From Paracoccaceae bacterium (GTDB taxonomy: Bacteria > Pseudomonadota > Alphaproteobacteria > Rhodobacterales > Rhodobacteraceae): a stretch of 17,451 nt of DNA. The position numbers and the translations under genes were made by a program. The DNA is taken from the NCBI GenBank assembly GCA_011523445.1, contig WTGT01000155.1:1-17451 (forward strand), read 5' to 3'. This document shows positions 8,384 through 15,364 of the stretch, piece after piece (the first letter of the stretch is position 1; each line of letters begins with the position of its first letter). Under the pieces are notes generated by a model that had not been told where the DNA came from, ran no database searches, and saw only the letters and a list, made by a program, of their open reading frames with translations.

Positions 8384-8418
8384 ATGATGCCGGCCAAAAG
8401 AGGCATGCCGGGTATCAT
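8384..8418 (+). promoter_or_regulatory. Candidate leader hairpin upstream of rpmI
   Basis: ATGATGCCGG (8384-8393) can pair with CCGGGTATCAT (8408-8418) through about ten base pairs, including one G-T wobble and one bulged G, around a 14-base loop. It ends 28 bases before the rpmI ATG. A competing pairing of CCGGC (8390-8394 region) with GCCGG (8407-8411) is also possible. rpmI-rplT operons are autoregulated by L20 binding to leader structures in Escherichia coli and Bacillus, so a similar role is conceivable here. Only the potential for pairing is seen. Confidence 0.35.
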
Positions 8419-8446
8419 GTCACTTTCTCGACTCAAGGAGTTTGAA

Positions 8447-8647
8447 ATGCCCAAAATGAAGACGAAGTCTAGTGCTAAGAAAAGATTCAAGGTGACCGCC
8501 AAGGGCCGTATCAAGGTCCAACAGGCAGGTAAGCGGCACGGGATGATCAAAAGATCAAACAAGTTTATTAGAAATGCGAGGGGAACAACCACCCTTTCCG
8601 CACAAGATGAAAAAATTGTCAAGGCTTTCATGCCTTACTCTCGTTAG
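8447..8647 (+). CDS. rpmI: 50S ribosomal protein L35
   Basis: This is the small basic large-subunit protein bL35, of 66 residues. It starts MPKMKTKSSAKKRFKVT and contains GKRHGMIKRSNKFIRNARG, both hallmarks of the family. The ATG at 8447 is supported by a strong AAGGAG six bases upstream (8435-8440); the open frame extends further upstream, but that extension (from 8345) has no family support. rplT follows after 12 bp, the canonical rpmI-rplT arrangement. infC, which precedes rpmI in many bacteria, is replaced by argG. Confidence 0.97.
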   Translation: MPKMKTKSSAKKRFKVTAKGRIKVQQAGKRHGMIKRSNKFIRNARGTTTLSAQDEKIVKAFMPYSR

Positions 8648-8659
8648 GGATCTAAATCA

Positions 8660-9022
8660 ATGGCACGAGTAAAAAGCGGTACGGTTACCCATGCCCGACA
8701 CAAAAAGGTAACCAAAGCAACCAAAGGCTATTATGGCCGCAGGAAAAATACTTACCGGTCAGCCCGATTGGCTTTGGACAAGGCCCAACAGTATGCGACT
8801 AGGGACCGCAAGGTTCGCAAGCGGAACTTCAGGGCCCTGTGGATCCAGAGAATCAATGCTGCAGTAAGGGAAGTTGATCAAACGCTGACCTATTCCCGGT
8901 TTATTCATGGCTTGAAGGAAGCTCAAATCAACCTTGACCGTAAGGTACTGGCACATCTTGCCGTTACCGAACCTGAAGCCTTTCGATCAATCGTGAAAAA
9001 ATCCAGGGCTGCCCTGAAATAA
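8660..9022 (+). CDS. rplT: 50S ribosomal protein L20
   Basis: This is bL20, an early-binding protein needed for 23S rRNA folding and large-subunit assembly. The 120-residue, very basic sequence has the MARVKSGTVTHARHKKV start, the ATKGYYGRRKNTYRSAR segment (about 20-36) and RDRKVRKRNFRALWIQRINA (48-67), all diagnostic. In several bacteria L20 also represses its own operon by binding the mRNA leader. An AGGGA lies upstream of the ATG, overlapping the rpmI stop region. pheS follows 34 bp downstream in the usual order. Confidence 0.98.
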   Translation: MARVKSGTVTHARHKKVTKATKGYYGRRKNTYRSARLALDKAQQYATRDRKVRKRNFRALWIQRINAAVREVDQTLTYSRFIHGLKEAQINLDRKVLAHLAVTEPEAFRSIVKKSRAALK

Positions 9023-9056
9023 ATCTCAAAAAGCGTGCTCAAGGCACATTCGGGTT

Positions 9057-10139
9057 ATGACCAAACTTGAGGAATTAAGACAAAACTATCTGGAGGAGGT
9101 AGATCGTGCCTCCTCGGAAAGTGAGCTTGAACAGGTACGTGTCAGTGCTTTGGGCAAAAAGGGCACCATTACCCTAGAATTACGCAAGCTGGGTTCCATG
9201 GATCCCGAGCAAAGGAAAGAAATCGCTCCACAGTTAAACAGTCTGAAGGTCGATGTTACCCAGGCTATTTCGAGTAAAAAGGAAGCGTTGGTTGACAAGG
9301 AGCTTGAAGAACAGCTTCAAAAGGAATGGCTAGATGTAACCCTACCTGGAAGGTCTCGCAGGCAAGGGTCCATTCATCCGGTCAGCCAAACAATTGAGCA
9401 GGCCGTTGCTATTTTTTCTGATATGGGTTTCAGTTATGCCGAAGGACCCCAAATTGAAACGGATTGGTACAATTTTGATGCCCTGAATATGCCTCCGGAA
9501 CATCCTGCCCGGCAGGAGCATGATACCTTCTTCATCAAGAGTGATTCCAAGACAGCAAAGAATCCCAATGTATTGCGAACGCATACCTCTCCTGTGCAAA
9601 TAAGGTCCATGACCAACCAGGGTGTCCCGATAAGGATAATTGCCCCCGGACGCGTGTACAGATGCGATTATGACCAGACCCATACCCCCATGTTCCATCA
9701 GATTGAAGGTCTGGCCATAGATAAACACTTGAATATGGCCCATCTCAAATGGACCTTGGAGGAGTTTTGCCGAACTTTTTTTGAAGTGAAAAACGTGGAA
9801 TTGAGGTTTCGTGCTTCACACTTCCCCTTCACCGAACCCTCGGCAGAAGTGGATATTCGCTGTTCATGGGAAAAAGATCAGTTGAAAATCGGCGAAGGCA
9901 ACGATTGGCTCGAAATCCTGGGTTGCGGTATGGTTCATCCAAATGTTCTGAAAGCCTGTAATGTCGATCCCGACAAATATCAGGGCTTTGCCTTTGGCAT
10001 GGGGCTTGATCGCATCGCCATGCTCAAGTACGGCATTCCGGATTTGCGTTCGTTTTTTGAATCAGACATCAGGTGGCTTCGCCACTATGGTTTTCTACCA
10101 GTTGACGTCCCCTCCCTGCACAGCGGCTTAAGCCTATAA
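9057..10139 (+). CDS. pheS: Phenylalanine--tRNA ligase alpha subunit
   Basis: This is the catalytic subunit of the (alpha-beta)2 phenylalanyl-tRNA synthetase, which activates phenylalanine and charges tRNA-Phe. An N-terminal coiled-coil (about 1-90) is followed by the class II core: PEHPARQEHDTFF near 147-159, motif 2 GRVYRCDYDQTHTPMFHQIE (198-217), FTEPSAEVD (258-266), and motif 3 within GFAFGMGLDRIAMLKYGIPD (310-329). The phenylalanine-specificity region around HFPFTEPS looks intact. The 360 residues fit the alphaproteobacterial form, including a short tail after RWLRHYGF. It is the last gene of rpmI-rplT-pheS. pheT, the obligate beta subunit, is neither adjacent nor anywhere in the following 7 kb. 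Confidence 0.97.
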   Translation: MTKLEELRQNYLEEVDRASSESELEQVRVSALGKKGTITLELRKLGSMDPEQRKEIAPQLNSLKVDVTQAISSKKEALVDKELEEQLQKEWLDVTLPGRSRRQGSIHPVSQTIEQAVAIFSDMGFSYAEGPQIETDWYNFDALNMPPEHPARQEHDTFFIKSDSKTAKNPNVLRTHTSPVQIRSMTNQGVPIRIIAPGRVYRCDYDQTHTPMFHQIEGLAIDKHLNMAHLKWTLEEFCRTFFEVKNVELRFRASHFPFTEPSAEVDIRCSWEKDQLKIGEGNDWLEILGCGMVHPNVLKACNVDPDKYQGFAFGMGLDRIAMLKYGIPDLRSFFESDIRWLRHYGFLPVDVPSLHSGLSL

Positions 10140-10536
10140 CACCTTAGATCAGCTTTTAGTGGTCGCAACTCTTGTCGCTGAATATGGTGAACAAGGTATC
10201 CAACCGACCAGTTCAATTGAACAACAAGCCAACCATGATGAAGCGAAGAATGATAGCCCCTGTATTTCAGACCCATTTGCCCCATCAAATCCCTATGATG
10301 CAAGAATAATATTGATAACGAATTCTGCCGAGGAATACACTGGAATGCATCCTCAGACAGCAGGGGCTTTTCTAGGTTTCTTTCTTCTCATTTACAATTG
10401 AACATCATTAAATTATTTGTTGTCTATCAGATAATCTCTACAAAAAACAAAAGGGCTGTAATTTAGTGCCAATCTGAAAAATTGGTTATTGTCAAATTGA
10501 TGTGATCAAGGTACCCATTTGGAAAAAGGTGTAATC
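10140..10536. other. Noncoding gap downstream of pheS
   Basis: Almost 400 bp lie between pheS and the DUF1244 gene. An 80-codon plus-strand frame (10159-10401, GTG start) and a 72-codon minus-strand frame overlapping the end of pheS (10085-10303) exist, but neither resembles a known family or has a convincing ribosome binding site. The end of the gap is AT-rich and contains CCAAT/ATTGG (about 10469-10485) that could pair weakly. No tRNA, clear terminator or strong promoter was recognised. A decayed gene is possible; I found no recognisable pheT fragment. Confidence 0.4.
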
Positions 10537-10833
10537 ATGGATAATCAAACTCAAACTGAAATCGAGGCGGCTGTTTTACAGCGACTGATTGATCATCTTC
10601 GCAACAGAACTGATGTTCAAAACATAGACATGATGAATCTGGCTGGTTTTTGTCGCAATTGCCTTTCCAGATGGTATGCTGAAGCGGCCGCAGAAAAAGG
10701 AATTTCGATTGACAAGCTGGAATCGAGAGAAATCATATACGGAATGCCATTTGAAAAATGGAAGAAACATTATCAAAAAGAGGCTTCCCCAGAGCAGCAA
10801 AAGAAATTCCAGGAAACTCATCAAGAGGTTTGA
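10537..10833 (+). CDS. DUF1244 domain protein
   Basis: This small protein of 98 residues is recognised, from memory, as DUF1244 (COG3492 type). The conserved core is HLRNRTDVQNIDMMNLAGFC followed by RNCLSRWY and, later, REIIYGMPFEKWKKHYQKEA and a SPEQQ stretch. The FCRNC segment supplies two cysteines separated by two residues, a possible metal or redox site, but no function is established that I can state. The ATG at 10537 is preferred to an in-frame TTG at 10519 because GGAAAAAGG lies 7 bases upstream of it. No signal peptide or membrane segment is visible. The transglycosylase gene starts 36 bp downstream and may be cotranscribed. Confidence 0.88.
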   Translation: MDNQTQTEIEAAVLQRLIDHLRNRTDVQNIDMMNLAGFCRNCLSRWYAEAAAEKGISIDKLESREIIYGMPFEKWKKHYQKEASPEQQKKFQETHQEV

Positions 10834-10869
10834 ACCGGCAATTTAAATTTGTTGGGTGAATAATTCCTG

Positions 10870-12009
10870 ATGGGTTCAGAACTCATATCTCAATTCGAAA
10901 AATGGCGTGAGGCCTTTTTTGCTCAAACACGAAGTTCTCATGAAGATTTTGAGTTTTTAGCACATCTGGAAACGGTTTGCTTTGATGAAGAGGTCTGGAA
11001 TAAGTCAAACAACCAACCCGAAGAAATATTTTCTCTTCAGAAATACTTCGAAATTTTAACCTCTGACACTCAAATTGTTACCGGTACCGAGAAACTCGGT
11101 TCAGAATCTAAAATGTTTGGAGCTATCGGGGATTTTGGTTTGTCTGTATCACGGGAAGTTCTGGCCGCAATTTGGGGAGTTGAAACAAGATATGGAGAAA
11201 TCAAGGGTGATCATCCTGTACTAGATGCCTTGGCTACACTCGCAACAACCAACACCCGCCGAAGGGATTTTTTTGAACAAAACCTGATTTCGGCCCTGCA
11301 AATCCTTCAGGATGGAATAGTTCCCCCTGATCAATTCAAGGGATCCTGGGCTGGAGCCATGGGGCACACTCAGTTCATGCCCACAGTATATCTTGAATAT
11401 GGGATTGATATTCGTCACAGAGGGAAAGTTGATATTTGGGGTGATGATCCTCTGGATGCCTTGGCATCAACTGCCAACTATCTCCACAAACACGGCTGGG
11501 TGGAATACCTTCCTGTATTGTCTGAAGTATTGGTGCCACCGGGGTTTGATTTCTTGAAGTTGAATAATGGTCATGAATCTACTGTTTCCAACTGGCAAAA
11601 GGAGGGAATAGAATTTGTAAACAAAGAGGTGCCTTTAAATGCAAATACGGAAATTATCTCTCCGACAGGCAAGAATGGCCCCAAATTCGCTCTTTTTTGT
11701 AATTTCAAATCCATACTTGCCTATAATCCATCAAGACCATATGCCCTTGCAGTTGGTTACCTTGCAAACTGTTTAACTGGAAAACAAACGCTGGTCTCCA
11801 GCTGGCCTTCTGCTGAAACATACCTTACTAAAAGCGAATTGAAGAAGGTTCAGTCATATTTGGTAGGTAAGGGGTATGATACGGGTGGAATTGATGGGCT
11901 TACCGGCCCTAAAACCATAAAATCAATTCAACATTACCAAAAGTCCAGAGGATGGATACCGGACGGTTTTCCCGACCGGGAGTTATATCAAGCTGTAGTT
12001 TCGGATTGA
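10870..12009 (+). CDS. MltB-family lytic murein transglycosylase with peptidoglycan-binding domain, no signal peptide
   Basis: The central region matches membrane-bound lytic transglycosylase B-type enzymes, which cleave the MurNAc-GlcNAc bond to give 1,6-anhydro ends: AAIWGVETRYG (99-109) with catalytic-glutamate candidate E105, ALATLATT (120-127), and FKGSWAGAMGHTQFMPTVYL (156-175). A C-terminal PG_binding_1-like domain covers about 318-379 (KVQSYLVGKGYDTGGIDGLTGPKT). The substrate is periplasmic, yet the protein starts MGSELISQFEKWREAF with no hydrophobic signal or lipobox. Upstream extension is impossible because an in-frame TAA lies three codons before the ATG, and the preceding gene ends only 36 bp away. 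Either export uses another route, the signal was lost through mutation or a frameshift, or the enzyme acts during lysis or turnover. It is convergent with fghA, 11 bp apart. Confidence 0.88.
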   Translation: MGSELISQFEKWREAFFAQTRSSHEDFEFLAHLETVCFDEEVWNKSNNQPEEIFSLQKYFEILTSDTQIVTGTEKLGSESKMFGAIGDFGLSVSREVLAAIWGVETRYGEIKGDHPVLDALATLATTNTRRRDFFEQNLISALQILQDGIVPPDQFKGSWAGAMGHTQFMPTVYLEYGIDIRHRGKVDIWGDDPLDALASTANYLHKHGWVEYLPVLSEVLVPPGFDFLKLNNGHESTVSNWQKEGIEFVNKEVPLNANTEIISPTGKNGPKFALFCNFKSILAYNPSRPYALAVGYLANCLTGKQTLVSSWPSAETYLTKSELKKVQSYLVGKGYDTGGIDGLTGPKTIKSIQHYQKSRGWIPDGFPDRELYQAVVSD

Positions 12010-12020
12010 CCAGGGTATTA

Positions 12021-12851
12021 TCACTTTTGCAGACTTCGGAAATGATGTTCGATATGATCATTGATAAATGTGGTCACAAAAAAATAACCATGGTCATATC
12101 CCTCGCGCATGTTGAAGCTTCCCTTTTGGCCTCTACTCACCATTACCGAGACAAATGCATCGGGTCGTAATAAATCCATAAACTGATCATCGGTTCCCAG
12201 ATCAATTAGGATTTCACCCGGATATCCATTACGGTCCAGAAGCAAAGTGGCATCATGTTGTTCTGGTAGTTTTGAATTTGCCCCAAAATAGGCCGCAAAC
12301 TGTTTTTGTCCCCAATCTGAGTTGGTTGGATTTGCGATTGGCGAGAAAGCAGAAACAGATCGATATGTTTCAGGCATGGTAAGAGCAAGGGTCAAAGCAC
12401 CATGTCCACCCATGGAATGGCCCGTAATTCCCTGGGAGTTCTGATCCACGGGGAAATTTGAAATCACCTCTTCCTGAAGTTCGTGGGCAATATAGCTCCA
12501 CATCTTGAAATTCCTATTCCATGGTTCTTGGGTAGCATCAACATAAAACCCTGCCCCCTGTCCCAAATAATTATCATCATCGTCAGGTACATCCTTGCCT
12601 CTGGGTGAGGTATCAGGAAATACGATGGCCATACCCAACTCAGCTGCCTTTTGTTGTGCACCTGCCTTGGTCATGGCATTTTCGTGAGTACAGGTCAAAC
12701 CTGACAGGAACCACAGAACAGGAAATGGCTTTTTCTGTTCCCCGGGAGGCAAAAACAAACCAAATGTCATGTCACACTGACAAGCTGTGGAGTAGTGTTT
12801 GTATACCCCTTGGGTACCTCCAAAACATTTGTTTAAGCTAACAGCTTCCAT
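12021..12851 (-). CDS. fghA: S-formylglutathione hydrolase
   Basis: This is an esterase D-family serine hydrolase that converts S-formylglutathione to formate and glutathione, the second step of glutathione-dependent formaldehyde detoxification. The alpha/beta-hydrolase nucleophile elbow GHSMGGHGAL is at 144-153 (S146). Acid candidate D222 lies in DLGTDDQF, and the catalytic histidine is H254 in GYDHGYFF. LSGLTCTHENAMTKAG (49-64) and SPRGKDVPDDDDNYLGQGAGFY (82-103, quoted in part) are strongly family-specific. The 276 residues are normal. An AAAGGA precedes the ATG. It follows an AEC permease by 25 bp on the same strand and is likely cotranscribed with it; the partner formaldehyde dehydrogenase (adhC class III) is not in the window. 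Confidence 0.95.
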   Translation of the reverse strand: MEAVSLNKCFGGTQGVYKHYSTACQCDMTFGLFLPPGEQKKPFPVLWFLSGLTCTHENAMTKAGAQQKAAELGMAIVFPDTSPRGKDVPDDDDNYLGQGAGFYVDATQEPWNRNFKMWSYIAHELQEEVISNFPVDQNSQGITGHSMGGHGALTLALTMPETYRSVSAFSPIANPTNSDWGQKQFAAYFGANSKLPEQHDATLLLDRNGYPGEILIDLGTDDQFMDLLRPDAFVSVMVSRGQKGSFNMREGYDHGYFFVTTFINDHIEHHFRSLQK

Positions 12852-12876
12852 ACCTGAAATCCTTTCTTGAATTTTT

Positions 12877-13809
12877 TCAATCCACTCCGTTTATCATGGC
12901 AATTACGATTGATAAAGTGATTACACTTACGGCTGTGGATATCAATATCGTTGCCGAAACCCTTTTGGGTGCAACGCCAAAGTGCTGGGCCAATATGTAA
13001 ATATTCCCGGCCGTAGGCATGGCTGCAGCCATTATCATGATACTGGCTGAAAATGGATCAACCCTGAATACCTTGAGGGCAAAAAAGGCCATCAACAAGG
13101 GGTGCACAATAAGTTTCAAGGTAGATAGCCATCCGGCAACAACATATTTTTCTGCAGACTTGTCAGCAAGCGAAGCCCCGATGACAAAAAGTGCACAGGG
13201 TGTAGCTGCCCCACTCAGCAGGATATAACATTCCTCAATGGCAGCGGGCATTACAATATCAAATTCACCCCAGATCAAACCAAGGGAAATCGACAGTACC
13301 ATGGGATTACCAATTATTCCCAGTACAACCTTGATCATTGATTCCCTAGTCAACCTACCTTCCTGGGATATCTTTATGGTCATAACAATCAATGTCCCAA
13401 ATATGATCAAATCCAATGCCAAGAAAAATATGATCGGTCCGACGGATTCTTCTCCAATGAGCAGAACAAGCATCGGAATACCCAGAAAACCCACGTTACC
13501 AATGGATGAGCATTGAGCCTCGACAGCAGCTTCCGCAGTACCCACACCCCTGATCAACCCTTGACCGAAAGTAAACAGATACACTCCGAGAGTTGCACAA
13601 ATATAAGCGAGGAAAAACTGGTTATCGAACATTTCTCCAATGGATATCCCCGAGGAGAAGCGAAACAACATGCAGGGCAGGGCTATGTAGAAGACAAATT
13701 TTGTAATGCTTGCAATGGCTTCCATTGACAAAAAGTTAATTTTTGCCGATCCATACCCGCAAGCGACTACGATAAAGAAGGGGAGAATGCTGTTAAATAT
13801 ATCTATCAT
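12877..13809 (-). CDS. AEC-family (auxin efflux carrier-like) permease
   Basis: This 310-residue integral inner-membrane protein has about ten hydrophobic segments, starting ILPFFIVVACGYGSAK and ending ISTAVSVITLSIVIAMI. Typical AEC features include the N-terminal helix followed by LPCMLFRFSSG, a central loop around 150-170 with charged residues, and the late AAAMPTAGNIYILAQHFG segment (about 263-280). Bacterial members are secondary carriers for organic acids such as malate or malonate; the substrate here cannot be read from sequence. A weak promoter-like pair on the minus strand upstream of the ATG (TTGCAC at 13850-13845 and TATGTA at 13827-13822, spacing 17) could drive this gene and fghA together. 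No Shine-Dalgarno is obvious. Confidence 0.87.
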   Translation of the reverse strand: MIDIFNSILPFFIVVACGYGSAKINFLSMEAIASITKFVFYIALPCMLFRFSSGISIGEMFDNQFFLAYICATLGVYLFTFGQGLIRGVGTAEAAVEAQCSSIGNVGFLGIPMLVLLIGEESVGPIIFFLALDLIIFGTLIVMTIKISQEGRLTRESMIKVVLGIIGNPMVLSISLGLIWGEFDIVMPAAIEECYILLSGAATPCALFVIGASLADKSAEKYVVAGWLSTLKLIVHPLLMAFFALKVFRVDPFSASIMIMAAAMPTAGNIYILAQHFGVAPKRVSATILISTAVSVITLSIVIAMINGVD

Positions 13810-14231
13810 CGCGTCAGTGCTTACATAATCATTATGTCTTTATTGTGCAAAGCATAATTTGATTTTTACAAATACCCTGCTGTCTTCAGTCAGGTAATAA
13901 GGAAATTTTTGGCTAAGGATTGGGATTTGGACATACATTATTCCTTAGTTTGATAACCCATGACAGAATAAAATGTTTTGGTAAATGATTTGTATATAAT
14001 GAAATTATTTCCTTTATTTTGTTATGAATAAGAATTTTTGGAAAATTAATTCCTATTTTTTCAACTAAGTAAGAATTATATTCTGTTTACTTATATATAG
14101 TAATTGAAGTCCTATATTTTCGGGCTAATTTCAGAATATGGTATTTGGGTTTGGAAAATTGTTGCAAGTCATTGTTGAATTGACTAGACTCGTACCATCT
14201 CTAATTTGCTTATTGATGAGGAAATATTTTA
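13810..14231. other. AT-rich intergenic region between AEC permease and aapJ
   Basis: This 422-bp divergent region contains no plausible gene and is visibly richer in A and T than its flanks. CTAAGGA at 13913-13919 is the exact inverse of TCCTTAG at 13942-13948 across a 22-base spacer, a possible operator or weak hairpin. Several A/T runs (around 14040-14100) could act as upstream promoter elements or bend DNA. It must carry the promoters of two oppositely oriented units, the amino-acid transporter and the AEC-fghA pair. Confidence 0.6.
14180..14207 (+). promoter_or_regulatory. Possible sigma-70 promoter for aapJ
   Basis: TTGACT at 14180-14185 matches the -35 consensus at five of six bases. 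It is followed, after 16 bases, by TAATTT at 14202-14207, a poor -10. It lies 24 bases before the aapJ start codon, so the leader would be short. Supported only by pattern matching. Confidence 0.3.
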
Positions 14232-15248
14232 ATGAAAATTAGATTTTTAATCGCTGCTATTGCAGCAGTTTTTGTCACAGGCTCTGCTTATTCAGCCACT
14301 TTGGATGATGTAATGGCCCGGGGCAATCTAGAATGTGGCGTGTCGACTGGCTTGGTTGGTTTTGCCAGTCCCGATGCCGAAGGCGAGTGGGAAGGGTTTG
14401 ATGTAGATTACTGTCGTGCTCTGGCCGCAGCCATTTTTGGTGACAGCAATGCCGTCGAATTTACACCCGTTTCTACCAAGAACAGATTTACAGCTCTCGC
14501 AGCAGGTGAATTTGATATCCTTGCAAGAAACACCACATGGACCTTTTCCAGAGATACCGATCTCAAGCAAACCTTCCTTGGCATCAACTTCTATGATGGA
14601 CAGGGTTTCATGGTTCGTGCTGATCTAGGGGTATCCTCTGCCACTGAACTGGATGGTGCAAGTGTTTGTATCCAGACTGGTACTACCACAGAGTTGAATC
14701 TGGCCGACTATTTCCGTGTAAACGGAATGTCTTACGAGCCGGTTCCAATCGAAGATAATGCTGAAGCCAAGGAGCAGTTCTTTGCTCAGGCTTGTGATGC
14801 TTACACAACTGACCGGTCAGGTTTGGCTTCCACAAGGGCGGCTGCCGAAAATCCTGATGATTATGTCGTTCTTCCCGAGGTGGTTTCCAAGGAACCGCTG
14901 GGACCGTTGGTACGACATGGTGATGATCAGTGGGCTGACATCGGACGTTGGGTACTTAATGCCTTGATTATTGCCGAAGAAAAAGGTCTTACTGCCGCCA
15001 ATGTTCGTGAAATGGCAAGTGCTCCAACCAATGATCCGGAAATCAACCGTCTTCTGGGTACCGAAGGAACCTATGCCGACATGGTTGGACTTCCCAATGA
15101 TTGGGCCGTAAACATGATCGAACAGGTTGGCAACTACGGTGAAATCTTTGAGCGAAACATCGGGGTCAACACTCCAATCGGACTGTCCCGTGGTGTAAAC
15201 GATCTCTGGACAAATGGCGGATTGATTTACGCACCTCCGTATCGTTAA
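14232..15248 (+). CDS. aapJ: Amino-acid ABC transporter periplasmic binding protein (AapJ/BztA-type)
   Basis: This is the periplasmic receptor of a broad-specificity polar amino-acid importer (general L-amino acid Aap or glutamate/glutamine/aspartate/asparagine Bzt). Residues 1-22 form a signal peptide: MKIR, a hydrophobic core, then GSAYSA. The mature part has the family pattern: LECGVSTGLVGFASPDAEGE (33-52), GFDVDYCRALAAAIFGD, STKNRFTALAAGEFDILARN with TTWTFSRDT following, and late LPNDWAVNMIEQVGNYGEIF. The 338 residues fit AapJ, which is longer than the usual glutamine-binding proteins. A GAGGA lies nine bases before the ATG. It is followed by a strong intrinsic terminator and then the permease genes, the usual way to make more receptor than membrane components. 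AapJ and BztA cannot be told apart here without alignment. Confidence 0.93.
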   Translation: MKIRFLIAAIAAVFVTGSAYSATLDDVMARGNLECGVSTGLVGFASPDAEGEWEGFDVDYCRALAAAIFGDSNAVEFTPVSTKNRFTALAAGEFDILARNTTWTFSRDTDLKQTFLGINFYDGQGFMVRADLGVSSATELDGASVCIQTGTTTELNLADYFRVNGMSYEPVPIEDNAEAKEQFFAQACDAYTTDRSGLASTRAAAENPDDYVVLPEVVSKEPLGPLVRHGDDQWADIGRWVLNALIIAEEKGLTAANVREMASAPTNDPEINRLLGTEGTYADMVGLPNDWAVNMIEQVGNYGEIFERNIGVNTPIGLSRGVNDLWTNGGLIYAPPYR

Positions 15249-15304
15249 TTTTCAAAGGTACATAATTCGTACTTGAATTGTTTATAACAATTCCTTAAAC
15301 ACCT

Positions 15305-15337
15305 AAAGCCGTGAGCCACAAACTCACGGCTTTTTTT
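15305..15337 (+). terminator. Intrinsic terminator/attenuator between aapJ and aapQ
   Basis: AAAGCCGTGAG (15305-15315) and CTCACGGCTTT (15323-15333) form a perfect 11-bp stem with a 7-base loop, followed by an unbroken T-run (15331-15337). It begins 57 bases after the aapJ stop. Partial read-through would set a high receptor-to-permease ratio. Confidence 0.93.
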
Positions 15338-15364
15338 ATCAGTCATAAAATAACGAAATTCTCG

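Noticed and set aside
8345..8446. N-terminal extension of L35
   Set aside because: L35 is about 66 residues and the ATG at 8447 has a strong AAGGAG; the extension covers the leader hairpin instead.
10085..10303. 72-codon minus-strand frame after pheS
   Set aside because: It overlaps the conserved end of pheS, resembles no family, and lacks a convincing start signal.
10159..10401. 80-codon plus-strand frame after pheS with a hydrophobic C-terminal end
   Set aside because: GTG start without a ribosome binding site, no recognisable family, and low-complexity polar composition; treated as noncoding or a remnant.
10519..10536. TTG start for the DUF1244 protein
   Set aside because: The ATG at 10537 has the correctly spaced GGAAAAAGG, and the extra residues overlap that site.
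14153..14170. Possible sigma-54 promoter (GG...TTGC) before aapJ
   Set aside because: The spacing between the GG and GC elements is nine bases and not the required ten, and the flanking consensus is poor.
15311..15364. GTG 15311 as aapQ start
   Set aside because: It lies within the stem of the intrinsic terminator, and the residues it adds are not part of the family as I know it.
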